Of a stretch of 64,000 nt of DNA, positions 9,057 to 17,580 are shown piece by piece. The notes beneath the pieces are model-generated. The model made no database searches and was not told the DNA's origin. It worked only from the letters and a program-made list of their open reading frames with translations. Both the position numbers and the translations under genes were made by a program. Position 1 is the first letter of the stretch. Each line of letters begins with the position of its first letter. The DNA comes from Cylindrospermopsis curvispora GIHE-G1 (GTDB taxonomy: Bacteria; Cyanobacteriota; Cyanobacteriia; Cyanobacteriales; Nostocaceae), in assembly GCF_014489415.1 (NCBI RefSeq), contig NZ_CP060822.1, positions 2,217,501-2,281,500 of the forward strand, in the 5' to 3' direction.

Positions 9057-9668
9057 ATGCACAGAAAACGTCTCACTGATCTTCTACAAGAGGAAGTTCA
9101 AAATTTCACTCCCCCCTCGGATAAATCTGTGGTTGAAACTACGGACAAACAGGTTCCGGATCTGGAACTGGCTGGAGATGGATCTAACTCTGTCACCATA
9201 TCTGTGTCAAGTAATTCCACCAGTGATAATTCTAATGGTCTGCACTGGGGAATTACAGTACAAGAACTTCAGGAATCCCTAAACAGATACCATGTACGAG
9301 AAACTGCTATGCAGCAGGAAATCAGTGAGTTGAAGAACGCCTTATCAGAACAAAGGTCTCTATCGGAGAAATTGGGTAAGGAACTCTACGAGACGAAAAA
9401 AACCGCTCTAAAATTGGCTGAATCCAATTCTACTCTAATAGAGGAAAACAATCAACTCAAACGGCAAACAGCTCAACAAGTCATACCCAATTGTACAGGG
9501 GAATCTGTCCAACAATCTGTCCAATCCACACAACCAACAAAAGATGTTGCCAAGTCCTTAGTTATCAATCCCAGAAAATCTTACAGTCCTCCAGAAATAT
9601 TTATAGACAAGTCTAAAGTAGATACAAAAAAAGACGACTTTTCTAATAACGCTTGGTTATATGATTAA
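9057..9668 (+). CDS. Coiled-coil hypothetical protein, 203 aa
   Basis: A GGAG ribosome binding site precedes the ATG. Residues 1-65 are Ser/Thr-rich and probably disordered. Residues about 70-135 form a coiled coil with regular Leu spacing and many Glu, Gln and Lys. The C-terminal 60 residues are polar and end in NNAWLYD. It follows the gene at 8560 after 71 bases on the same strand and may be co-transcribed. No enzyme motif is present. The layout suggests a structural or adaptor protein, which is inference only. Confidence 0.65.
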   Translation: MHRKRLTDLLQEEVQNFTPPSDKSVVETTDKQVPDLELAGDGSNSVTISVSSNSTSDNSNGLHWGITVQELQESLNRYHVRETAMQQEISELKNALSEQRSLSEKLGKELYETKKTALKLAESNSTLIEENNQLKRQTAQQVIPNCTGESVQQSVQSTQPTKDVAKSLVINPRKSYSPPEIFIDKSKVDTKKDDFSNNAWLYD

Positions 9669-9731
9669 AATTTAAGGTAAGTTCCTTCTAGAATAAACAA
9701 CTTCTCGTCTTGACAAAGTACCATGGTAGTA

Positions 9732-9971
9732 CTAGGTCTTGCCCTTGCGTTCCCATTTCCATAAAAACGCCATTATAGCAACAATTCCTACTTGCAGGGC
9801 AAAATTAGGTAGAGCTTGATCAATGTTCCTACCGGCCAATATTTGAAAGAAAAACACAAAGGCACCTATAAGACCAGAAGCCCCCATACCAATATACACA
9901 AATTGTCTTAGTCCTTTATAGGGCGAAGCTATTTCAGCTTTTAAGCGATTTTTAATATTTGGGTCTAGCAT
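9732..9971 (-). CDS. DUF3493 family membrane protein (LPA3-like)
   Basis: A 79-aa protein with two membrane helices (about residues 24-45 and 57-72) after a short basic N terminus containing IKNRLKAEIASPYKGLRQF. This matches DUF3493, a cyanobacterial/plastid family whose plant member LPA3 supports photosystem II core assembly. Thylakoid location and a role in PSII assembly are inferred from the plant homologue. The gene converges on the coiled-coil gene and is divergent from tRNA-Thr. Confidence 0.75.
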   Translation of the reverse strand: MLDPNIKNRLKAEIASPYKGLRQFVYIGMGASGLIGAFVFFFQILAGRNIDQALPNFALQVGIVAIMAFLWKWERKGKT

Positions 9972-10008
9972 TTTTTCCGAGATTGTGTTATGATTACATA
10001 TTGTTTGT

Positions 10009-10080
10009 GCCGATGTAGCACAGTGGTAGTGCAGCTGATTCGTAATCAGCAGGTCGTGGGTTCAAATCCCATCATCGGCT
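10009..10080 (+). tRNA. tRNA-Thr (anticodon CGU)
   Basis: A full cloverleaf of 72 nt. The acceptor stem GCCGATG pairs with CATCGGC, and the discriminator is T. The anticodon stem GCTGA/TCAGC encloses the loop TTCGTAA. The T arm contains GGTTCAAATCC. CCA is not encoded. The stop codon of the convergent pgeF gene begins at the next base. Confidence 0.95.
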
Positions 10081-10875
10081 TTAATTTCCATCCAGTTCCA
10101 CACTGACAATTCCCGACCACTGAACTTTTTTCTCCCTTTGTCTTCGGTAAGAAAAAAAGTGTTCAGGGCATTGATACGTACAATAAGGAGCAACAGCAAT
10201 TTGGGTTGAATTAATTCCTAACTCTTCCAATTGTAAAGCATTAATCCGACGGACATCCAAACGAATCTTGCCTGGTTCTGCATCGGGTAAAAAGGGAGAA
10301 TCTGATAAACCTTGTAAAGTAGCAACTATTTCCTCCGGTTCATGGTCAGGTAAAATCGAACTTCCGATTTGAATTGCCACTTCCAGAGAAACTTGGTAAA
10401 CCTCTCCAGCAATCGCAGGACCCATAGCAACGCGTAAATCCTCCAATCTAGTGCCATGAGATAGCATTTTTTCAATTGCTTGAGGAACAATTCTAGCTGC
10501 TGTACCCCGCCAACCTGCATGTAAAGCTGCCACTTTTCCTGTTTTTGCATCAGCGATTAAAATGGGCGTGCAGTCGGCAGAAGCGACCCAAACAGCTTGT
10601 TGCGCTTTTTGGGTAATTAAACCATCTGCTAAAGCCAGTTCATCACCAAAGTCAGTTAAATACTGATCTACTTCCTGGGGTGTCAACACAATATTACCAT
10701 GAACTTGTTTTAAACGATAAGTGCTGGCCTGCGGTTGTAATACCCTGGTCAATTCATGAGGTGGGAGAGGCCAAAACTGCTGGGTAAAAAAACCATGGGA
10801 CCAGGGTGTCAAAATACTACAAGTAAGATATGGTAGACCTTGCCATTCTTGCCATTGCCAAGTGTGCATCTGCAA
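10081..10875 (-). CDS. pgeF: Purine nucleoside phosphorylase / laccase-domain protein (PgeF/YfiH family)
   Basis: This family was first called polyphenol oxidase or laccase and later shown to act on purine nucleosides; in E. coli it also edits peptidoglycan precursors. The 264-aa protein has the conserved zinc triad: KQVHGN (His59), ADCTPI (Cys102) and HAGWRG (His119), plus the GPAI...Y segment and the C-terminal CPEHFFSYRR. The first Met is used here; an in-frame Met two codons on is equally possible. The gene is divergent from hupS and ends at the tRNA-Thr gene. Confidence 0.88.
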   Translation of the reverse strand: MQMHTWQWQEWQGLPYLTCSILTPWSHGFFTQQFWPLPPHELTRVLQPQASTYRLKQVHGNIVLTPQEVDQYLTDFGDELALADGLITQKAQQAVWVASADCTPILIADAKTGKVAALHAGWRGTAARIVPQAIEKMLSHGTRLEDLRVAMGPAIAGEVYQVSLEVAIQIGSSILPDHEPEEIVATLQGLSDSPFLPDAEPGKIRLDVRRINALQLEELGINSTQIAVAPYCTYQCPEHFFSYRRQREKKVQWSGIVSVELDGN

Positions 10876-10930
10876 ATTAAAAAATAAATTAATAAAAAAA
10901 CGACAAAACCAACAATTTAATTAATTTAAG

Positions 10931-10973
10931 GTAACACTATTATACATCATAATTTTTTGGTTTTGGTTACATT
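10931..10973 (+). promoter_or_regulatory. Possible NtcA-activated promoter of hupSL
   Basis: GTA at 10931-10933 and TAC at 10943-10945 form an NtcA-like half-site pair, spaced nine bases rather than the canonical eight. Exactly 22 bases further is TACATT (10968-10973), fitting the TAN3T -10 element of class II NtcA promoters. Transcription would start near 10980, about 140 bases before hupS. Nitrogen control of uptake hydrogenase fits known biology, but the off-size spacer lowers confidence. Confidence 0.45.
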
Positions 10974-11117
10974 GACATCGGAAGGAAATTTGATATTAAG
11001 GTTAACATAATCTAATCACAATCTAATTAAAATCCATAAGTTTTCGTTTCTCTGTGTATTTTCACCTCAAAACAACTGCAAACTAACAACTTTCCCCATC
11101 ACGACACAATATACTCA

Positions 11118-12080
11118 ATGACTAATGTACTTTGGCTACAAGGTGGTGCTTGTTCTGGTGACACCATGTCCTTTTTGAATGGGGAGGATCCCACAGCTTG
11201 TGACCTGATAGCTGACTTTGGGATTAAGATTCTCTGGCATCCCTCCCTGGGTTTAGAAATGGGCACCAACCTACAAACCCTACTGTGGGAATGTATTTTG
11301 GGTAAAACTCCCCTGGATATCCTGGTGTTTGAAGGTACTGTGGTCAACGCTCCCAATGGTACTGGGGAGTGGAATCGCTTTGCTGACCGTCCCATGAAGC
11401 AATGGTTAGAGGATTTGGCCAAAGCTGCTAATTTTGTAGTTGCTATTGGGGACTGTGCTACTTGGGGGGGTATTCCCGCTATGTCACCTAACCCCAGTGA
11501 ATCCCAGGGTTTACAGTTCCTCAAACGGAAAAAGGGTGGCTTTTTGGGTGAAGACTTTATCAGCAAAGGTGGTTTACCAGTAATTAATATCCCCGGATGT
11601 CCTGCTCACCCCGATTGGATATCCCAAATATTAGTGGCAATTGCTACTGGTCGTATTAGTGATATTGCGTTAGATGAACTACACCGTCCTCAAACCTTTT
11701 TTAATACCTTTGCCGAAACCGGTTGTACCCGTAATATTCACTTTGCTTATAGGGCGACAACTACGGAATTTGGCGATCGCAAAGGTTGTCTGTTTTATGA
11801 CCTAGGTTGTCGTGGACCCATGACCCATTCCTCCTGTAATCGGATTTTGTGGAATGGAGTGTCATCAAAAACCCGTGCTGGTATGCCCTGTATTGGTTGT
11901 ACAGAACCGGAATTTCCTTTTCATGATCTAAAACCGGGAACAGTATTTAAGACCCAGACCATTATGGGTGTTCCCAAGGAAATACCCCCGGGAGTTAATC
12001 CAAAAGATTATGCTGTATTCACGGTTGTAGCTAAGGATAGTGCACCAAAATGGACTGATGAGGATTTCTTCTTAGTTTAG
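11118..12080 (+). CDS. hupS: Uptake [NiFe]-hydrogenase small subunit
   Basis: HupS carries the Fe-S clusters that take electrons from the NiFe site during oxidation of H2 made by nitrogenase. The 320-aa protein lacks a Tat signal, as in cyanobacterial (group 2a) enzymes. Cysteines for the clusters are visible: Cys12 (GGACSGDT), Cys113 (DCATWGG), Cys161 (IPGCPAHPDW), and the later set Cys203, Cys224, Cys231, Cys240, Cys258 and Cys261. At the proximal cluster the usual fourth Cys position is Asp15 (C-S-G-D). hupL follows after 46 bases, so the two form an operon. Heterocyst expression is expected by homology. Confidence 0.96.
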   Translation: MTNVLWLQGGACSGDTMSFLNGEDPTACDLIADFGIKILWHPSLGLEMGTNLQTLLWECILGKTPLDILVFEGTVVNAPNGTGEWNRFADRPMKQWLEDLAKAANFVVAIGDCATWGGIPAMSPNPSESQGLQFLKRKKGGFLGEDFISKGGLPVINIPGCPAHPDWISQILVAIATGRISDIALDELHRPQTFFNTFAETGCTRNIHFAYRATTTEFGDRKGCLFYDLGCRGPMTHSSCNRILWNGVSSKTRAGMPCIGCTEPEFPFHDLKPGTVFKTQTIMGVPKEIPPGVNPKDYAVFTVVAKDSAPKWTDEDFFLV

Positions 12081-12126
12081 ATCTAAATAATTACTGTCTA
12101 TAACCCATTGCTAATGCTGTAAAAAT

Positions 12127-13722
12127 ATGCCAATTCAAACATTAGACATTGCACCCGTTGGTAGAGTCGAGGGTGATTTAGATGTGCGGGTGGAAATAGA
12201 AGATGGATACGTGACAAACGCATGGACTCATGCGGAACTTTTTCGCGGTTTTGAAATCATTTTACGCGGTAAAGATCCCCAAGCAGGACTAATTGTTACT
12301 CCCAGAATTTGCGGTATTTGTGGTGGTTCTCATTTAAGTTCTGCATCTTGGGCTTTAGACACTGCTTGGCAAACAGAGGTTCCCAGAAACGCAATTTTGG
12401 CTAGGAATTTAGGTCAAATTGTGGAGACGATTCAAAGTATCCCTCGCTATTTTTACGGATTATTTGCTATTGATTTGACTCACCAGAATTATCGCAGTAG
12501 TCATTTTTACGATGAAGCTTGTCGTCGCTTTGCTGCTTTTACAGGTAAGTCATACGAGCTTGGTGTCACTATTTCCGCCAAACCTGTAGAAATCTACGCT
12601 TTATTAGGAGGACAATGGCCTCACAGCAGTTATATGGTCCCCGGTGGTGTGATGTGCGCCCCCACTCTCAGTGATATTACCCGGGCTTGGGGTATGTTAG
12701 AATATTTTCGCACTAATTGGTTGGAACCTGTATGGTTGGGTTGCTCTCTGGAACGATATGAGGAAATTCAAACATACGAGGATTTTCAAGCTTGGTTGGA
12801 GGAAGATATTAAACATAGAGAATCTGATCTAGGTTTGTATTGGCGCATGGGTTTAGAGATTGGACTAGACAAGTATGGTGTGGGTGTGGAAAAATTTGTC
12901 ACCTGGGGATATTTACCTCATGAGGATAAATATAATAAACCTACTATTGATGGGCGCAATGCAGCAGTGATTATGAAGGGTGGGGTTTATGATAGCCACA
13001 CAGACAAGCACTCTATAATGGATCAGGCTTTTACCCGTGAAAATTTGAGCCATTCTTGGTATGATGAAGGTACTCAAGACTGGCACCCAAGCGATCGTAA
13101 CACTTCACCAACTATTAATAACCAAAAGGACTTTGTCGGTGCCTATTCTTGGTCTAGTGCAGTCCTTCATCAAGATTTAGGTAGATTGGAAGCAGGTCCT
13201 TTGGCACGTCAGTTAGTTGCAGGTAGCAATGGTGGAGAAACTTGGCAACATTATGACCCATTTATTTTGGATGTTTTTAAAAAAATGGGTGGTGCAAGTG
13301 TTCATCTCAGACAATTGGCTAGGGTTCATGAGCTAGTTAAGTTATATCGTCAAGCAGAACGTTGTTTGAGAGAGTTTAAATTAAACGAATCTTGGTATAT
13401 TAAACCCCAAGAAAAAGATGGTAAAGGTTGGGGAGCGACGGAAGCAGCTAGAGGTGCTTTATGTCACTGGATAGAAATTGCTGAGGGTAAGATTAAGAGC
13501 TACCAGGTTATTGCTCCCGGAACTTGGAATATTGGACCTCGTGATAGTAACGGTCATCTTGGTCCTGTGGAGCAGGCGTTAATTGGTACTCCTATTACTG
13601 ATCCTACGGATCCTGTAGAAGTAGGACATGTTGCTCGTTCTTTTGATTCTTGTTTGGTCTGCACTGTTCATGCTCATGATGCTAAAACCGGTCAGGAGTT
13701 GGCTCGCTTTCGCACTGCTTAA
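12127..13722 (+). CDS. hupL: Uptake [NiFe]-hydrogenase large subunit
   Basis: HupL holds the NiFe active site. The 531-aa protein has the N-terminal nickel motif RICGICGGSH (Cys62, Cys65) and the C-terminal DSCLVCTVH (Cys509, Cys512, His515). The sixteen residues after His515 are the peptide normally removed by the maturation protease HupW. The gene is continuous; many heterocystous cyanobacteria carry an excisable XisC element inside hupL and none is present here. The stop is only five bases from the end of the convergent PLP-enzyme gene. Confidence 0.97.
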   Translation: MPIQTLDIAPVGRVEGDLDVRVEIEDGYVTNAWTHAELFRGFEIILRGKDPQAGLIVTPRICGICGGSHLSSASWALDTAWQTEVPRNAILARNLGQIVETIQSIPRYFYGLFAIDLTHQNYRSSHFYDEACRRFAAFTGKSYELGVTISAKPVEIYALLGGQWPHSSYMVPGGVMCAPTLSDITRAWGMLEYFRTNWLEPVWLGCSLERYEEIQTYEDFQAWLEEDIKHRESDLGLYWRMGLEIGLDKYGVGVEKFVTWGYLPHEDKYNKPTIDGRNAAVIMKGGVYDSHTDKHSIMDQAFTRENLSHSWYDEGTQDWHPSDRNTSPTINNQKDFVGAYSWSSAVLHQDLGRLEAGPLARQLVAGSNGGETWQHYDPFILDVFKKMGGASVHLRQLARVHELVKLYRQAERCLREFKLNESWYIKPQEKDGKGWGATEAARGALCHWIEIAEGKIKSYQVIAPGTWNIGPRDSNGHLGPVEQALIGTPITDPTDPVEVGHVARSFDSCLVCTVHAHDAKTGQELARFRTA

Positions 13723-13727
13723 AGGAG

Positions 13728-14693
13728 TCAGGAGTCATTATCCCTTTTTTGGGTAAGTTTTTGCTCTATTCCTAAATTTCCCTGTAACCCACCAGTATGT
13801 ATTAGTAATATTTTACTCGGTGGGAAAAATCCTTGTTTTAATAGGTCTATAACTCCATAAAACATTTTACCAGTGTATATATAATCTAGTGGTATATGAT
13901 GTTCTTGATGGAATTGGTGACAGAATTTAATAAGCTCTTGATCTACTTTTCCGTATCCGCCAAAATGGTAATCATAGATTAATTGCCAAGGCGCGGGATG
14001 ATTTACCAAAGTGGGTAAGTTAGAATTTAGGTAGTCTGTGATTAATCTGTCTATTTCCCCCTCTAAAAATCTGGCATCTTTCAATATAGGAAAGCCCATA
14101 ATTCCTGTTGGTAAGTTGGTTCTGGACTTGGGTGATAGAGCAATACCTGTGAGGGTGGTAGCTGTACCACAAGCTAGGCAAATTATATCAAAAAATTGTA
14201 TATCTTGCATGATTTCCATACACCCACGCACCCCATTTAAATTACCACCACCTTCGGGAATAATAAAGGTTTGATTTGAAGATCCTTGTAACTGTTTTTT
14301 GAATTCTTCCTGAACTTCTTGTGTATGACGTTGTCGGTAAGTTTGGCGATCGCAATATAATAGTTTCATACCTTGTTCCTGGGCGAAGCGCAGAGTAGGG
14401 TTCAGAGGTAGGGTTGGTTCTCCCCGGATGACACCAATAGTTTCAAAGCCAAAAATTCTACCCGCAGCTGCAGTAGCAAAAATATGATTGGAATATGCAC
14501 CACCAAAGGTTAGCAAGCTGGAGCACTGGTTCTGTTTTGCTTCCAAAAGATTGTATTTCAACTTAAACCACTTATTACCATTTATACATGTATGTATGAG
14601 GTCTAAGCGTAAAACATATAACTCAATACTTAAATGGTCAGCTAAGGGATTGTGAATTTTTTGGATAGGGGGAGATAAAAATATTGACGACAT
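13728..14693 (-). CDS. PLP-dependent D-cysteine desulfhydrase / ACC deaminase-like enzyme
   Basis: A fold-type II PLP enzyme of 321 aa. The PLP lysine is in GNKWFKLKYN (Lys41), followed by TFGGAYSNH, the segment typical of the D-cysteine desulfhydrase/ACC deaminase branch, and a glycine-rich CGTATTLTGI phosphate loop near residue 175. C-terminal IHTGGLQG is also typical. The true substrate cannot be told from sequence; D-cysteine desulfhydrase activity is commoner than ACC deaminase in such proteins. It is transcribed against hupL and divergent from the gene at 14764. Confidence 0.8.
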   Translation of the reverse strand: MSSIFLSPPIQKIHNPLADHLSIELYVLRLDLIHTCINGNKWFKLKYNLLEAKQNQCSSLLTFGGAYSNHIFATAAAGRIFGFETIGVIRGEPTLPLNPTLRFAQEQGMKLLYCDRQTYRQRHTQEVQEEFKKQLQGSSNQTFIIPEGGGNLNGVRGCMEIMQDIQFFDIICLACGTATTLTGIALSPKSRTNLPTGIMGFPILKDARFLEGEIDRLITDYLNSNLPTLVNHPAPWQLIYDYHFGGYGKVDQELIKFCHQFHQEHHIPLDYIYTGKMFYGVIDLLKQGFFPPSKILLIHTGGLQGNLGIEQKLTQKRDNDS

Positions 14694-14763
14694 TTGTATC
14701 AGCAGTTAATCTGGAAATATAAAATAACCGCTCAACAAGAATATTAGCAAATCCCAAGTATTT

Positions 14764-15327
14764 ATGGCTAAGGTTTTTAACTCTATTACGGAGGAGTTAC
14801 AAGGATTTATCGCCAAGCAACATATCTTTCTGGTTGGCACAGCTCCTTTAAGTCCCACGGGCCACGTTAATGTTTCTCCCAAGGGATTAGAGAGTTTCCG
14901 AGTCATTTCACCCCACCGGGTTGCTTATTTAGATTTAACAGGTAGTGGGAACGAAACCTCTGCTCATTTGTTAGAAAATGGCAGAATTACTTTCATGTTT
15001 TGTGCCTTCCAAGACCCCCCCTGCATCCTCAGACTCTATGGTCAGGGAAGAACTATTTTACCTGATGATTATGAGTGGGATCAATTGTATTCTTTATTTC
15101 CTCCCATAGTTGGAACCAGACAAATCATTGTTGCGGATATTGACAGAATACAAACTTCCTGTGGTTTTGGAGTACCACTTTATGAATACCAAGGACAAAG
15201 ACAAACTTTGATCAGTTGGGCTATGAAAAAGGGCGAACTAGGTATTAGAGAATATCATCAGCGGCAAAATTTTGTTAGTATTGATGGGTTGTCAACTCCT
15301 TTGTCTCAAGTGCATTACCAAAAATAA
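14764..15327 (+). CDS. Pyridoxamine 5'-phosphate oxidase-like FMN-binding protein
   Basis: A 187-aa protein with the split-barrel flavin-binding pattern: an N-terminal helix, HIFLVGTAPLSPTGHVNVSPKG near residues 21-42, and strands through VAYLDLTGSGNETSAHL and RITFMFCAF, then LRLYGQG. This type of protein usually binds FMN or F420-like cofactors; it is distinct from the PdxH enzyme of vitamin B6 synthesis. It lies 70 bases from the divergent PLP-enzyme gene and 51 bases before rnhA on the same strand. Substrate unknown. Confidence 0.82.
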   Translation: MAKVFNSITEELQGFIAKQHIFLVGTAPLSPTGHVNVSPKGLESFRVISPHRVAYLDLTGSGNETSAHLLENGRITFMFCAFQDPPCILRLYGQGRTILPDDYEWDQLYSLFPPIVGTRQIIVADIDRIQTSCGFGVPLYEYQGQRQTLISWAMKKGELGIREYHQRQNFVSIDGLSTPLSQVHYQK

Positions 15328-15378
15328 CTCTCAGGAGTATATATGGATAAATTCCGAGTAGACTTTTAATCAATTATC

Positions 15379-16299
15379 ATGTCAAATCAACGCATAATTA
15401 AAAGTATATACACTGATGGAGCTTGCAAGGGAAATCCAGGTTCGGGTGGTTGGGGTGTGGTTGTTTACTTTAATGATGGTTCAATTCATGAAATGGGGGA
15501 AGCATCGGAATACACTACAAACAATCAAATGGAAATCCAAGCTGCGATCACAGCACTTCAATTATTCGCTCAATCCGGACAAGTTGAACCTATTACTCTG
15601 TATAGCGATAGTGAATACTTAATTAATAGTGTGACTAAATGGATACATGGATGGAAAAAAAAGGGTTGGAAAAAATCAGATGGCACTCCGGTGCAAAACC
15701 AAGAGCTACTGAAAATTATAGACAAGCTGAACACGGAGCTAGTCAAGTGGCAGCATGTACGTGGACATTCGGGTAATACAGGTAATGAAAGATGCGATGT
15801 TATTGCCCGTTCTTTTGCGAGTGGTAAAATTCCCCTTTTGCAACAGTTATCCCCCCAAGAGCTGCTAACTAATTGTCAAGAAACCTTAACCCAAATAACT
15901 CAAAGAGATGTAACAAAAGTATCTGATTATCCAACAAAATCAGCAAAAATTGCTCAAAATATGTTGGAAGGTAGAACTTGTTTATTGGAAGAAAGAACTA
16001 TGGAACCATCTACAGGAATATCTGGGGTGACACAGGAAGAAAAACCCCCGGAAATGAGAATCTTACAAATCCGTAATCTCATGGAAACCCTAAAGATTGC
16101 GGACGAAATTGCCCAGAAAGGTTACTTAATCACGAGTTCCGAACTAGCAGATTTAATGGACGTTCATGCCAGTGCCGTGACAAGTCGCGGTGATCAATGG
16201 AGATGGCGTAACTGGATAGTGTCACGGGTCAGACGAGAAGGGAATCAGATTTTGTGGGAGTTGGAAAGGGGTGATCAAGTAGAAAAGGATGATAATTAA
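15379..16299 (+). CDS. rnhA: Ribonuclease HI with C-terminal extension
   Basis: RNase HI cuts RNA in RNA-DNA hybrids. The catalytic residues are visible: Asp13 (YTDGACKGNPG), Glu52 (NNQMEIQAA), Asp77 (YSDSEY), His130 (VRGHSGNTGNERCD) and Asp140. The basic handle region KKKGWKKSDG is present. The usual enzyme is about 155 aa; here 306 aa, with an extra ~150-residue domain that ends in a winged-helix-like part (SSELADLMDVHASAVTSR and RRNWIVSRVRR-like pattern). The extension occurs in other cyanobacteria, I believe, and may bind nucleic acid. It follows the FMN protein after 51 bases. Confidence 0.93.
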   Translation: MSNQRIIKSIYTDGACKGNPGSGGWGVVVYFNDGSIHEMGEASEYTTNNQMEIQAAITALQLFAQSGQVEPITLYSDSEYLINSVTKWIHGWKKKGWKKSDGTPVQNQELLKIIDKLNTELVKWQHVRGHSGNTGNERCDVIARSFASGKIPLLQQLSPQELLTNCQETLTQITQRDVTKVSDYPTKSAKIAQNMLEGRTCLLEERTMEPSTGISGVTQEEKPPEMRILQIRNLMETLKIADEIAQKGYLITSSELADLMDVHASAVTSRGDQWRWRNWIVSRVRREGNQILWELERGDQVEKDDN

Positions 16300-16309
16300 T
16301 TAATACTAA

Positions 16310-17488
16310 TCAATACTTTCTACCACGCCATTCTTTAGGAGTGCGAATTGCTGATAAAAAGATGCGTAGAACTGCTAGAGGGTCAGAGAAAGGGGAAAGC
16401 CAAAATAACCAACCACCATAAGCATTTGTTCGGTCATAGGAAGGAGAAATTGCCAGCAGTAGGGCAAAGCGGATGATCAATAAAAAGACATTTAATGCCA
16501 ATAAAAGGGAAGCAGGGAGATAGGGGGATGGGGAAACTAGTAAGAATGCTAAAATCACCAATAGGGGTAGACCTTGAACACAGAACAATAACCACAAATC
16601 CCCCCAAACTTGACCAGGTGGGGAAGCATCTTTTAAATCCAAACTACGACCCCATTCTTTCCAGGTCTCCATGGCGCCCTCATACATTCGCACTTGAAAA
16701 ACCCTAGCTCCATCTAAAAAACCCACTTTAAACCCCGCAGCAGCAATATTGCGAGCCAAGGTAACATCATCACAAAAGGAACTCCTGGCACTACTATAAC
16801 CATTCATAGTGGCTAAAACTGAGCGCCGACATAGGAAACACTGCCCATTGGCCATTACTCTTTCAGGTAAGGATGGACGAGTACCAGCTGGATCAAATCT
16901 ATATAACAGTGTTAATAAAAGGGAGGGTTGCAACCAACATTCACCAGGATATTTGAGGATAAATTGAGGAGACAGGGAAACCAAATCATAGCCTTCAGCT
17001 TCAGCAGTTCTAACTAGACTAGCTACTAGTCCCGCACGGGGTTGAATATCCGCATCCATTCCCAAAAACCACTTGCTCTCCTCACAGCTAAACAAAAAGC
17101 CATTATGTAAGGCCCAAGGACGACCTACCCAACCGGGAGGTAGGGGGTCATCTGTCATAACCCGAAATCGAGGATCTTTTTCTTGTGCTGCTCGAACTAA
17201 ATCCGGAGTGCCATCCTCAGATTTGCTATCAACAACAATTATTTCCCTAACCTCGTAGCTTTGTTGACTCAAACCGGTTAGTAAAGGACCAATGCGTAGG
17301 GACTCATTTAAAGTTGGCACAATCACACTTACGCTGCCTAACATATCGGGTGTGGGTTGTTGTGGTTCTATGGGTGGGTGTCTTGTTGGTCCTTTCAGCA
17401 ACCGTGAGATTAAAATTAGCACTGCTGGAACCTGAATCACTAGTAATATTAGAGGTAACTCTAGGGGAATACTGGTTTCTATAATCAA
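16310..17488 (-). CDS. cruG: Carotenoid 2'-O-glycosyltransferase CruG
   Basis: A family 2 glycosyltransferase of 392 aa. There is an N-terminal hydrophobic anchor (about residues 8-30), then VIVPTLNES and IIVVDSKSEDGT, with the metal-binding DxD as GMDADIQ, a QxxRW-like region further on (WKEWGRSLDLKD) and two or three C-terminal membrane helices. Its position just downstream of cruF supports the assignment as CruG, which adds the sugar in myxoxanthophyll (myxol 2'-glycoside) synthesis, as established in Synechococcus PCC 7002. An unrelated GT2 enzyme is possible but unlikely given the neighbour. Confidence 0.85.
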   Translation of the reverse strand: MIIETSIPLELPLILLVIQVPAVLILISRLLKGPTRHPPIEPQQPTPDMLGSVSVIVPTLNESLRIGPLLTGLSQQSYEVREIIVVDSKSEDGTPDLVRAAQEKDPRFRVMTDDPLPPGWVGRPWALHNGFLFSCEESKWFLGMDADIQPRAGLVASLVRTAEAEGYDLVSLSPQFILKYPGECWLQPSLLLTLLYRFDPAGTRPSLPERVMANGQCFLCRRSVLATMNGYSSARSSFCDDVTLARNIAAAGFKVGFLDGARVFQVRMYEGAMETWKEWGRSLDLKDASPPGQVWGDLWLLFCVQGLPLLVILAFLLVSPSPYLPASLLLALNVFLLIIRFALLLAISPSYDRTNAYGGWLFWLSPFSDPLAVLRIFLSAIRTPKEWRGRKY

Positions 17489-17540
17489 GATGTTTATACC
17501 GTTATTTCTATTAACTTTCTCTAATGAGATTTATGGCGCA

Positions 17541-17573
17541 GTGCTGAGTGAAAAACTTTTGTTCACCCAGCAC
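17541..17573. terminator. Hairpin between cruF and cruG
   Basis: An eleven-base stem with one mismatch (GTGCTGAGTGA against TCACCCAGCAC) lies in the 92-base gap after cruF, with an 11-base loop. No U run follows on the minus strand, so it may attenuate or protect the cruF message rather than end it completely. Confidence 0.45.
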
Positions 17574-17580
17574 CGGAGGA

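Noticed and set aside
11099-11566. Long open frame antisense to hupS
   Set aside because: It lies wholly opposite the clearly coding hupS, has no start signal, and its composition follows the complement of hupS codons.
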